A stretch of DNA of 64,000 nucleotides, taken from assembly GCA_030549775.1 (NCBI GenBank), contig CM060174.1, forward strand, positions 51,400,707 through 51,464,706, in the 5' to 3' direction. The position numbers and the translations under genes were made by a program. Positions 13,601 to 26,700 of this stretch are shown here, in pieces. Within the stretch, counting starts at the first letter, position 1. Each line of letters opens with the position of its first letter. The notes beneath the pieces were generated by a model. That model did no database searches and was not told the origin of the DNA. It saw only the letters and a list, made by a program, of their open reading frames with translations. The stretch is from Tamarix chinensis (lineage: Eukaryota > Streptophyta > Magnoliopsida > Caryophyllales > Tamaricaceae).

Positions 13601-14999
13601 CTAGTGTTTGATCTTCTTTTTTTATTTAAATGAATTAGTTTTAAAAGTCTTGTATTTAACATCAAAAGGGTGGACACCTAACTTATATTATGTGTGGCAA
13701 TAACTTCTATCATTTTCTTATGTTAGCTTCCACAATCAAACTTTAAATGAAATTTTATATTTATAATAATGGGGATATTACACTAATCATGAAATTGGAA
13801 AACATATAATTAAACTAGAAAAGAATAACATAAATCCTACCTTATGTTCAATTTTGATATTACGCGGCTAAAGGGTTTTGTTGCTTGGTTCTAGTACAAG
13901 CAAGAGATTGTTAATGATATTATCTAGGAGTCAATAATGGATATAATCATAGTTTATTCGCTAAGATTAAGGTTGTGTCACACAATTGTCATTCACACAA
14001 CATGGATAAACACAATATAATTCTAAAGGGTCACTTATAATTTGAGCTTGAAATAAGTATTTGGGTTCTATCATCAATGTTATGTAAGTCTTCAAAGGCA
14101 TACATTAAAATGAGATTGAGTGAATATAGTCGAACTAAGATACATGATCTAGTCCAAGCCCATTAAACCTATCTAATATCAAAATCAAATAAGTTTGTAG
14201 GCTCATCTTTTTATTAGCAGACAAGGGGAACTAGTTGTTGGGTACAAACAGAGATGGTTTTTCGTAGTGCTTCTATAGTGACCCTAAAGAAGGAAAAATA
14301 CGCATCCGGTATGTAAATAAGCTCGTTCATTTGGATTCTTATAGAGGCTTAACATCTAGCATGTACATTCTGACACGATCTCTAAATATCATTGCTAAAA
14401 GTTATATTTAATCCATTCTCTTTTATGTATATGTATATATTCAAATGGAATGTTGAGATTTTATGGTCAAATAAATCTTAGTTAGACTCCAAGCTAGACA
14501 TTAATTATAAAGATATATTGTATATTAAAGACAATGGTTATCTAAATTTAATGATTACATGATAGAATTTGGTGCAAAGTGTATAAAGAAAGAATTGGTT
14601 GTCTCTGTTTTGCATTAATTATGCAATTTTAAATTTTAAATTTTTCAACACCAACTAATTTTCTTAATAGTGTATAGCACCTCTATATTTAGTTAGGCAA
14701 ATATTATAAATATTGGATACTGTTTTGTCTCTTGCACGAAAACTAAAATGATGATGATGATGATGATGAAATTAACCTTATCTAAGATTTTACATAAAGT
14801 AATGATAGGGTTGAAAGTTTTCAAAACATAAAAATAAGAGAGCCCAACTAAAATGAAACAATCAATAATTTGAAATATAACTAATTGGTCAGTTTAAGCC
14901 TCAATGTCTTATTAATAGGAACGTTATAAATAGTTTGACAGCTTTGAATAAACTGCAAGCATTCTGTGGAATAAGAGTAACATTGTTACGTACTTGCAT
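13601..14999. other. Intergenic AT-rich DNA, nothing recognised
   Basis: No reading frame, RNA gene or transposon end was recognised. A short ATG microsatellite (about 14748-14769) is the only simple feature. Confidence 0.4.
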
Positions 15000-15175
15000 T
15001 ATAGGAGATCATCCGGCAGTTGACGTCGGAAAGAGATGTTGGATCAATGTTATGGTTTGGCGGGTCGGTGATTAATCTCTCCACGGAGAAAGCCTCGGTG
15101 GCTGGGGATGCCAGGGCGGGCTTAGCGCACATGAACGGAAGGCGGAAAACCTATATAGCTAGATTCTCATGTCTA
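15000..15175. other. GC-richer island of unknown origin
   Basis: About 175 bp is clearly richer in G and C than the surrounding DNA. The minus strand is open through most of it, with a plausible composition (for example SPATEAFSVERLITDPPNHN), but there is no recognisable domain, and the plus strand has stops. It could be an inserted organelle fragment, a relic exon or a transposon piece. Confidence 0.3.
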
Positions 15176-15627
15176 AACCATCTTTCATCATGAAGAAATA
15201 CTACCAAGTCCACCTCTTGGTCTCTTCGGGTCTGTTTAAGGCGTTCACTTTATGAAACAGAACTCCTGAAAAATAAGCTAAAAACAGCTTCTCAACTAAC
15301 ACGTTGAAGCTGAAAGCTCAAATTCATAATCTGTTAGTCGGTCGATGCAGTGCATAGTTCTATGTATCAGGCAAGGACTTGTCTAAGAATTCGACGTCTA
15401 ACACATGAAAAGCATGTAAGATATTTCAAACAAAAAAAAATCCTCAATTTAATTTAAAATAACGAATATTTCACAATCATCAGATCTATCTCAACTATTG
15501 TCTTTACTTGAAACTTTTTATCTCTAAGAGCGGCCTTCTCTTCTTTTTTCTTTTCTGAGATATATCTCTGCCTCCAACAGCTGACCTACAGAAAGAAAAA
15601 GAAAGAGGACAACAGAAGTACAAAACC
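15176..15627. other. 3' flank of the RBM25-like gene
   Basis: This stretch presumably contains the gene's 3' UTR and polyadenylation region on the minus strand. No unambiguous AATAAA was seen. An AGCTAAAAACAGCTTCT segment near 15280 resembles common plant miniature transposon ends, but paired termini were not found. Confidence 0.35.
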
Positions 15628-18600
15628 TTAGGCCTTGGGCCTTGCAGCTGCTAAGCCTGTCTCAACTTTCTTAATCTCAAAGATAAGCATCCGCCACATC
15701 TTCAGGACAAACATTTCAGCTTCCTCGTCCAAAATTGATTGGAGGAGTTCCAGGAGCTGTGATGCCTTGCAGTGTCTTCGAGTCAAGTCCACTATATAGT
15801 CCACCAGCGAGGCTTCTTCTTCTCCCAGAAAATCAGTAATTTTTGACGAAATCCAAGGTCTAATTTTTCCATGCAACTCATGCTGCCAAAAATAAAAAAC
15901 GCATATACACAACTTGCTTCATTATTAGATTCCAACAAGTAAAACAGTAAGATCTACTTACAAGACTCTAACCCCAAAAAGAAAAGAACAAAGATCTTTC
16001 CAAAGTAAAAATAATGAAATAATCAGGTCATTGAGTGTCATCTCACCTTGTCATAAACTGTCCAGTTTATTTCATACGAAAACAACTCATCCTTCGTCTT
16101 TGGGATCATATCAATTAGTTGTTTTGCATCCAAGAGTTTTCTGTTCTGTGAGGATTTAACATCCCTGTCATGGTCAACGGATCGCTCTCTTTGCTCATCC
16201 TTTATAGCACGAGTCTCTGCATCACCCCGTTCTCTTTCTCGGTGGCTTGACCTGTCATGCGAACGCCTACTTCTCTCCATGTCTCCATCCAGCTTCTCTT
16301 CTTTAGAACTTGCATTGGAGATGTGCTTAGCAAATTCAGCAGCTGCAGCCAGATTTGTAGGAGTATCTTGGACAGCTTGAAGTTCCTCGGTTGAGTAATC
16401 AATCGGAACCAAAGGCCTCATTTTCTTGTCTTTCTGTGCATCCTCGTCTTCTTCTTCATTGAAAACAGACGGGACCACTGCTCGCTTCCCAGAACCCGTA
16501 AGACCAAATCCTAGCTTTTTAGATGGGGCATTGCTACTAGGCTTCATATCCAATGTAGAACCAGGAGGAACAGTTGATTCATCATCAGTGCCATTTTGAG
16601 AAACCCCATCACCTGTGGAATGGGATACAAAGGCAATAATTAGAGGCGCATAATGGGAAGAGGAAAAAAACACATCTATAATTTCCACAGGCATGATAAT
16701 ACTCGCAAAAAATATGGATTATAAAAAACGCATACCAATGTGGTCCGCATGGCCAGAATCGCTGTCATAAGTCTCCGCAGCACCATTATTTTCACCTGCA
16801 GCTGCTACTGGCGACATCGCTTTCTCACTTCCATTAGCAAATGGGACTGGAGTCTCTTGTAAGGAAATAATTTCTTTTTCCCTCTTTTGTTCCTCCTCGG
16901 CCTTCTTTTCAGCCTCCACAATCTCTTCCTCTTCTTTAAGTCTGTCTGCCAAGTCATCTTCCTTTTCCCTGCGCCTTCTCTTCCTCCTCTCCTCAATCTC
17001 ACTCCTGCGCCTCCTTTTCCTGGAATCATCTTCACTTTCATACTCTTGGAATTCAATTAGCTTCTGTCGTTCCCTCCTCCTTTCCTTCTCCCGCTCCTTC
17101 TCATGCTTTCTTTCACTTTCCCTCTGCCGTTCTCTGTCCTCCCACTCCAAAAGCCGCTCCTTATACATACGCTCAGCTCTTTGAATTTCCACCCTTCTAG
17201 CCCTTTCCCTCCTCTCTCTTTCCCGCTCCCGTTCTCTCTCTAATCTTTCAAGTTCCCGTTCCTTATCTCGTTTTAAATCTCTCTCTCTGTCCCTCTCCCT
17301 ACCACGGCCATCATATCTTCTACCCCTCTCAGGTGACTCTGTTCCGGCTCTGCCAGCATTTTTAGTTTCACTTGTAGTATCATCATCATTCTTGTCATCC
17401 TCTGCAAAGAAAACAAATAAACACAGATCACGTTCATACTGGAAGGTAAAAAATAAAAATGAAAATAAAAAAATCATCTCAGTAATCATCAGATTTCAAA
17501 CATTAAAAACGAATAAAAGGGAGACAGACGAAGAGAATGAAGGTTAAACATGTCCTGCAAAATTATCTTCCTGCAGCATAAACAAGCAAGACAACAGCAA
17601 GCACTAACCCTTTTTCACATTATCAACATCCACTTCTTTGTCGCCTGATTTAGCAGGAGCCTCTGAGTTTGTACTTGCGGCACTATTAACAGCCTTTTGG
17701 GCAGGTGGTGGGGGTGGAGGATTGGTCTTCAGCCTTTCTTCTAGTGATTTTGAGAGTTTCTCCAACACTCTGCGGTCAGTTTCACGGTCCTCATCACTCA
17801 CAAGGCCAAAGTTGGAAAATATGTTATCATTGTTCCCAGAATCATGCTCATCCTTCTTAGAATCCCCTACAGATGATTTTGAAATTTCATTTTTCAGCTC
17901 GTCTTCAGTATTTTGAGCATCTGAAGCGCTTTCTCCCTCTGTCTTTGCCTCTTCAGATCCAGATTCTTTTGGTTTACTTAAGCTCTCCTTTTTCTTTTCG
18001 ACATAACGTTCCAAATATTCTTTTGTTGCTTGCTTAATATTCAGCTGTACATGGACGAAGAAAAAAGGCAGTAAACATATGGACAGTACAGATATGGAAT
18101 ACATTAATAATAAAACAGATGCAGTTTAGAATTAGAAAAGCAAGACAAGAAAACATATTTTTGGACAGGGGTAATGATCATTGAACAAACAAAAATAATG
18201 AAATCATAAGAGCATATTTTTCTAAAATATGAGCCACAATTATCAGCTACAAGGAAAACAAGAACCTTCCGGCCTCCAGAAACAATTGCACAAGATCAAA
18301 CTAAAAGTACAAGGCAGCAAAGAAATAATCTCAATGCAAGATAGTGTAAGCAAAAAAAAAGGTGACATAACTAAAGTTGAGAACGGCACATACTCATCGA
18401 CATGCATCAGATGCACAAACTAAAGCAAAATAGCAGCACCCAAATATTGCTAGTATTCAATAGGGTTCGTATTAATTAATTAAGGGGAGTAATATAAGGT
18501 GTATAGACCTGCTTTTGGTGTACAACTTGGTCAATCTCTTTTTCATGATTAAAAGATGACTTAGAAATTGATATTATATTTTCACCTAATCTAGTGGTGG

Positions 18601-21600
18601 GTTTTAAATTTCCTAGCATATTTATCATATCTACGGTTATCCATTATTTTTATTATTATTATTTTATTTTATTCTCTTTCATTTCTCTTATTTCATTATT
18701 TTATTATTTTCTATTTTTATAACCCCCATTAGTATTTTTTGTATTTATTTAATTTTGTTTGATTTAGGATTTTTATTTTTTTATTTTTTTTTAACTAGTT
18801 AAATAGAGGTGAGCCCTTTCAATCCCCGGTATAGAACGATACCCTTATTTACCAATACTACAATTGTCAACATGAAGATTTAAATTGCATGTCGGCTACG
18901 GTCACACCAAGTGAAGAGTTGAATATTCAATTAAAAAGAATGTTTTCAAAACAATGTTCCCCGCATCAACAAAAGTACACCAGCCTAGGCACCCAAACAC
19001 AAGCTTTCAACAACTTATGGTGGACCAAGTGATGCTATTATGGTTGATTAAATATGGACTTAGCAAAGTCGGCCAGAAGTGAATACATGAGCCTTTTGCA
19101 ATTTAAGTGAATCGTGATAAATCATGGTAAATTATCCACTTCCCATGTTTGCCATTTTTGATTAATGGAGTTAGTTCCCTCTTTTTGGTAGTTGTTCACT
19201 CATAAGCCCATAACATATGCATTTATGTTTCCAGTTTTGGAGTGAAATTAGAATGTTCTCTTTCTCGTGAACTGCTTCCACTTTGTTTTAAGTTCTGTTC
19301 TCTTTTACACCAAAGAAGTATCAAAGCCAATTTCAACTATGAATACGGATTGAGTGAGATTGAGAGTAACACAGTTAAGAACAGGAAGTGAATATAGTGA
19401 CATTGCAAAAAAACGGTGAAGTATCTACTCAACCCATAATCCAGTACTCAATGGTGAAAAATACGAATAACAGAGTACCAAAATGAAACATTACACTACT
19501 AGTAGTTTGACTCTAAGTGATGGCAAGGTTTCAGGTAGACCCTCACAGAGCCAACTTGATGATAGTGACAAGCTTTTCCCAATCTACCCACGGCTTGATG
19601 ATAGTGACAGGCTTTTTCCCAATCTACCCAAACCGATTTACAGAATTTATAAATCAGAGAAATATTAAATTCAGTAATATCATTGGAAATATACTACTAC
19701 CTCTATATCTTTATAACTGAAGTTTTAGACTTTGTGCACAGTTATCAAGAAAAGTAACTATCTAGCTTATACTGTTGGATGGAATACAAAGACGTTATTA
19801 ACTCCTTCAAATATGTACTGCACTGCAAACCAGACAAATTAGAATAGATTGTGCCCATATGCCAAAAAGTATCATGCCAAAAGTTGTACTTAACATCTAA
19901 TTGAAAGAGTTGTATTAACTCCAATTATGTGCTGGCAATGTCATTGGAGCCAAACTGTTAAATGAAAAAAATTGCCGAAGTCGAGAAGCATTGGGAAAAG
20001 TAAAATGTCAACAATTCCTAAACCAATAAAACAGAGGCCAAGCATAAATTATAAAAATATAGTGGGAGTATTTGTATACGTAAAAAGCAGAAATCCAAGT
20101 ATAGATCATGAAATAAAATACCAATCCGATAATATCTGTTTCGAGGTATGCCAATACGCGGCAAAATCAAACACAACAGATAAAAAAGTTCCCATATTTA
20201 TTGCCCATATATCAGAGAAATATAAGAAATATTTTTCGAGCTGAGCCAAAAATTATCAAAAGGAAAAGAGGGAAAAAAAAAGTGCTCATTCTTTTCCTAA
20301 CCCCAATTGTTAGTCTTCTCTCTATTTTTTAAGTTAAATATTAATATTTGTCTTGATAAGCAATTAAGTACCATTAGTTGAAGAATGTAAATATTAGGTT
20401 TTTTAGTATATTAAAAAAAAAAAAAAAAAAGAGTTAGAATAATGGATAACAAATTAACAATTATTGTAGTTTTAACTTATTGTAAATGTGCATAAATATG
20501 ACATAGTAATAGTGTATTATCAATAACTTTAATATTATAGATTAGCTACTAAAGAAATAACAAATGTAGTGTTATTAGGACAACTTAGCATATATTGAGT
20601 CATTTTAAATGCTTCTAATATAATATAAAGTACTAGTTTATTGAATATTACATTTAAATGATAAATGAATAAGAATTAGAGCATATTGTGAAATGAAAAT
20701 AAAAATTCACATTGCAATTCCCGTAACAAATAATTTATCGTTTACAACATTACGATACCGCAATCAAAATCGCAATCACAAACACAAAATCCAATGCTAT
20801 TATCATAAGTGATATGATCATAAGGAAGCATAATTTTGCAATAAACACAAAGATGAACAGCAATAAGCAACTTATTTTGAAAAAGAGGATGAACTTCCCT
20901 CAAATAATTGTTGTCATACATGATTTTGAGATAGTAATTATTTCAATCATGTGATTGAAACCAATTTGCTATCTAGATAAAGCACCTAAGGGTAAACGTT
21001 GAGAACAATAGCACCCAACAAAATAATTTTTTTACATGAAGCATTTTTAGTTCCAAACATAGCTCATAACTTGTCAAAATATAGGACAATTAACGGAGAA
21101 TGGGCACATGATTCAATTTGACAAGAAATCACAAATGTACAAATCAATCACTAGATGGTTGTTGATGGATAACATGGACTATGCTATGCTTGCTCAAAAA
21201 TGTTCAGATGCTAGTATATCACATATGTGATAATGTTAATACGAATGGATTGAAACTGCTGAGTAACAAGAAAATGGTTTTTGGATTACCATATATTGAG
21301 AATATTAGTATATGTAAGTGTTGTGTCAAGGGGGAGCAAAGTAGGAATCCCTTTCCTGTTGGAAAAGCTTGGAGAGCCTCTATGTGCCCTGAATTGGTGC
21401 CTGCTGATCTCAAAGGACCCATGCCAGCCCAACGTGAAACAGAAGCAGATATTTTATGAACTGATTTATGATTTGAGTAGAATGAAGAAGGCATATCTCC
21501 TCCAACTAAAATGTGAGGCAGTTCTGAAAGGATGCAAAAAGAGCAGCCTTTGCATCACAAATGACATAATGACTAATGAGACTGATTTTATGATGGCTAG

Positions 21601-23755
21601 CCCTGGAAGTTTGTTGGTTCAAAACTAGCATGAAAAACCCTTCCAAAATGTGTGATCTAGGACTGCTGCATTTCTTGGGACTTGAAGTGAGGCAAGGAAC
21701 AGATGGGATCATTTCACAAAAGATGAATGCTAATGATTGTTGAAAGAGTTCAACTTGGCAGGGTGTAAAGTTGCTGCGACAGCAATGAATGTTCATGTTA
21801 AGTTTATGATGGAATTGAAGCTATTAACGGAAGGCTGTACAGAAGTTTAGTCAGTGAACTGAACAACCTCCCTCATATTATACTTAATATAGTTTTTTTT
21901 AGTGCTATATCTAGCCTCACACATGATCCCTCCAAGCATCACTAGGAGCAGCAACGATCCAAAAATACATAGCAGGTACATGTGAGTATGGAATCTGGTT
22001 TGCTATGGTTGCAAATTACAGGCAGATTGGACATATGAATATTGATTGGGCTGGATGTATTGGTGACAGGTTGAGCATTTCATTGAATGTTTTTGCTCTT
22101 GACTCTGGGTATTTTTTTTAGAAGCAGGAAGGAGTGGCTTAATCATCTTGAGAAGCAGAATGCATTGCTACCACCGCTGCTGCCTGTCAAGCTGTGTTTT
22201 TAATGATTGTGCTAGCTATGTTCCCATTGAAGCAGGCAGGGGCAATGGAGATATGTTGTGATAATAGAGCAGCAATTGCAATGGCTAAGAATCCTGATTT
22301 CAACAGAAAAAACACGCACATAAATGCCAAGTACCAATTTATTAGTTCCTTTGTATTAAACGATATATTGTATGAGGGTGCACTAAAAAATTAATGCATT
22401 AGTTTCACCATGTACATAAGTTTAGTGGCTGAAGGGTTGGTCTTGAAGTATTGTGGAAATCTTCCTAAAGACTCATCAACTTCGTCAATTGGGCTAATTT
22501 CTTGTATTGTAGACATAAATTAGGAGATTGAAATTTTAGATAAAAGGAGGTGTGTGTTGATCCAAAAATTTGATGTAATTGAGTTAATTAGAAGTGTGTA
22601 CGTGAGTCTTATGTAGTCTGTTTTGTTGTTGAGGAAATTGTTTCATTGTTGAGGCAGTCATGGTAAATCATTCACCTTCTAGGTTTCCAATTTCTGACTT
22701 AGTGGAGCCAGTTCCCTTAGGAATACTAAATATTTGTTTACTGCAGCAGGGAGGTACCTTGTAAGCATATAACATAGGCCTCAAAGTTTCCAAAGGCATC
22801 CCAAACCAAGCATAGCCTGGGTACATTTAGAAACTACATATCATGGACTGAAATTTCTCCATATCTAGAACAAAAAAACCATAAAATAGAAAAACAAAGG
22901 CCTTCATGTATTGAAGGGATTGGAAAAGGAGGGGAGTGAGAAAAGAATATATTAATAGTAACAGCAAAAAGGTCAAAAGGGCACAAAGGCAAGCAAACTG
23001 CAGCTCAGAATACAGAAAAAAAAAATGACAATATAAGAAGACAAAGCATGTGGATGCTAGACAGAGAAAAGAAGGAAGAAACACTTGACTACAGGTACAA
23101 AAGAACACAGAGGGACTTCATGATCCAAGGGGCCAATGCAGACACTTAAAGGGTCAGAATTGAGGGCTACGTTTTCATAGCTGCAGGGAATCAGGAAGGC
23201 GATGATGAGGATGATTCTTTGGTGGATAAAACTTTGGTTCAGAGTATTAATAAAAACAAAAGATATATTCAAATGCCAGCCTCCTGGCTATTTTCTGCAT
23301 CATTATAGCCAATTTACTTCTATTTTATTTTAACTGTGATACCTAAATGATAATTTGAAAATAGTTTCTAGAACTTCAACTTATATTTTGTGATATTTTT
23401 CACAAAATTTTCTTATTGATAAAATTTGCCTGACTCTCCTCCAAAAACCACTTCATCTTGACAGGCAACAGATCAGCTCTAGCACCTCACATGCACCTAG
23501 AGCTTTCATAGCATGTCTTAGACATTTTGTTTCCCACTTTCTTTAGAATTTGGTCTTTCTGTGTCAGTTCCTGATCTTTATTTCATTTCCAAATTTTTTG
23601 AAGTTATCGTTTCACCATTTCACTTCATCCCTATTTTTAATAAAACAAACTGGAACATTTTATGACCTCTCTGTTGAACAGACCAAGATAGAAAACAAAT
23701 CCCAGTAACCTGCCATCATGTTGCAATGTTAAGAAAGTTTTGCGCAAATAGCTGG

Positions 23756-23788
<33 letters not shown>

Positions 23789-26700
23789 TATAGATTGCTC
23801 AGGTAATTTCACACAGGCTTATCAAATCATAAATCATAAACCTAAAGACAAATATAACTTTGTCATAACTAAATGGGCTAAGCAAGCTTTCAAGTTCATT
23901 TCAAGTGAAACCAAGTAGGGATAGAAGAAAATTGTTAGGGAAATTGGTTAGGAGGTTTAAATTCAACCAAGCTTCCAAGGCAGGTAAATTTCTTTTCCCT
24001 TCAAAACAATGTTATTTTCGTTGAAAATTTTGAGCATCAAATTTGAATATTGATTTCAATATATATGGTAATAAAATGAAAAGTTACATAGATATTTCTG
24101 GTGTGCTATTTTGTATTATGATTATAGTGTTATTGGTGATAATATCCTACTATTATGATCATAGATATTACTTTTACATTAGACTTACTGTCTCATGGAT
24201 GAATCTAAGTGTTATTGGTGTTTGAAAGTTAAAAAATCAAACAAAATGTTTATAAAGGCATATAGTGTGTTTTTTGGTGAAAATAGCCTGGCATGCTTTT
24301 ATGATGGACATATTGTGTCCTGGACGAATAGACGTGGAATCAATAAAGGTAAAATGAATTATAAAATTTAATTATTTTCTAGCCACAAATTTTCAGGTGT
24401 GTCATGATGGCATTGGAATTGGATAAAAAGATTCTTTGCAATAAATACTTGGTAACTGAAATAACTTTGGTAATAATTGAAGTTTGGATTACAGTTAGAT
24501 GATTGTGTTAGAACTTTTGGCCAGCTATTGCACAAAAATTAGGGCTCAAAATGAATTTTGGTAAAAATGCTCAAATGGAGATCTCAGAGTCGAAAACCAC
24601 CAAAAATAGTGGCTGGCTATGGATTATTTTAATTAATTTTAATTCATTTCAGAGAGAGTATTGTGTAAAACCACATATATACACACACAGGATACCTTTT
24701 TCTACAAAGAAAAAATATGTGATCCCCATTTCTCATTCCCATAATATCATTCCATTAACAAAGGTGCTATAGTCCATGATTAAGTCTAGGGGTACCTAGG
24801 TTCAACCAATGTTTGAAAATACCTAAGGCGCACCTAGGCGATAAAGATCTAAGAGCCTACGCGCAAGGCAAAGGCATGCGACTAGGAGAAGTGAGGTGCC
24901 ACTATTACCAATCTAATACTGCTTTTGATCTTCATGAAATACATATTTTGTTAAATTCAAAATCATATATATTCGTCTTCCCATGAACCCTTTTCCCCTC
25001 CCTTTCCTTCTCAACAAGATATTTAGTTATTGTATTCATAAAAATAAAGCCCAAAAATAGCTAATTAGAATTTATTTCCCTACACTAAATGCATTTCTCT
25101 TTCAAAATTATGTTTATTAATTTCCTATGACCTTTTTCCCCTCCTAAATTACGTTCATGGATCCTCCCTTACCTCCATTTTCTTCACAATTAATTGCGGA
25201 TTTTTTTTAAATGAAACTAAAATCTAAAAGTAGATAATTTTTAGTAGAGCGCACACCTCACATCCTTCGTGCGCCTAATGCGCCTTGCTAATGTGGTCTC
25301 ATCTAGGATAAAAATAAAAATAAAAATAAAAAGCCCCAAGCCTTTGCGCTTTGCACCTTTTCAAACACTAGGTTCAACCCCACCTCTAGTGATATTATGG
25401 GGGTCTTTCTAAAATAGTCTATTACTAGCCTACGACCTAGTAGAGGAGAGGCTTTATCCAACCTGGCTTCCCTGAACCATGTCAATGATTAGGTTCGAAC
25501 GGATTTTTTCCTTCACCTTTTATACTTTTAATAAAAATTGTTAGCAAAAATAGATGTGAAATAAAAACATATAAAGATTAATTGATAGAGAATTAAAATT
25601 TTAATTGATGAAGCCATTTTTGTGTCCCCTTAAATGAGTTTGGAAGACGTTAAAATTTGAATACTCATCCGAAAATAGTCAAAGGTCAGCAACAATTGGA
25701 AACCATTAAGGGAGTTCCTTAGTGTTATGGTTTCATAAATTATTGAATGCGCACATAATTTCTTTGATACATGATAAAGGATGACACAAGTGGTAAGCTT
25801 CATTCAGTTCTTATGGTTACCTTTAATCATTAAAAGAACATACAAAATCAGATGCTCGACTTGCCAATAAAAAAAAAGAGTGAACTGCAACCAAACTAAA
25901 CTTGTGGAGCCACAGTTATGACACTAGCTAGTTTTACACACAAGGTACTTCTAGGCACCCGTGAACAATGGGTGCATGGCATAGGTCAAACAAAAGAGGC
26001 ATGATAATCACAAAAGAGACCTCATTAGGAATAAATCAATAATAATAAAAAATTGCTGATAAAGTCCAACCAACCATTCATGCATAATATAGAAAAGGAT
26101 GACCCCAAACATATGCTTGCCTTCAACACAATTGATATTTTCTGCAAGAAACTAAAAGACAACTTACCCCCAACTCCTGCCCATCAACACTCAATTTGTT
26201 CAGCAGGCGTAATGCACGAAGAGTTCCTTCAGCAGATTCAAACTCACAGAATCCAAAACCTCGTGGCGTACCATTAGATGGGTCTTGTGCACGCTTCCAG
26301 CTCTTGACCTGCCCACAGAGCTTGAAATTCGGACAGGCAATGACTTATCAGCCAAGGATCAAGTCATATAAGCAAAATGCAATGGTAGCCAATAGTCTTT
26401 TAAAAATACTCTAATATCAAATGAATTATGGAACAACCATAGGCAAAGAGTTTTAACATACATCAAGGAGCGATCGCATAAAATCATTTTCCACTGTCGT
26501 TGATATTTTACCAACATAAACTGTAGTCTCTGGTTTCTCAGCAATGGGAGTAACAGCTGGACGAACGACAGGAGGAATGACCAGAGGACGGATGGGAATA
26601 AGCGGCCGAGGCAGTGGAGGCACCAAACCTAAAGGGCCTGGTTGTAGTGGTGGAAAACGAGGCCGAACCATGGGTGTGTAAGGATAACGAGCAATGCCTG

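Larger units (their letters stand above)
18045..26167 (-). other. 8.1-kb third coding intron of the RBM25-like gene
   Basis: The donor GTAAGT follows ...DGQELG and the acceptor TACAG precedes LNIKQATKEYL, so the reading frame crosses without a missing residue block. The other five introns are 123-1429 nt. The excess length holds a copia relic (19010-22790) and a terminal-inverted-repeat element (24808-25368), plus AT-rich DNA with no recognised content at 18045-19009, 22791-24796 and 25380-26167. Confidence 0.9.

Noticed and set aside
19972..20244. 90-codon frame in RBM25 intron 3
   Set aside because: No recognisable domain, AT-rich, in a decayed transposon interval. Probably chance.
22194..22394. 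Small independent gene in RBM25 intron 3
   Set aside because: It is the RNase H end of the copia relic (CCDNRAAIAMAKNP).
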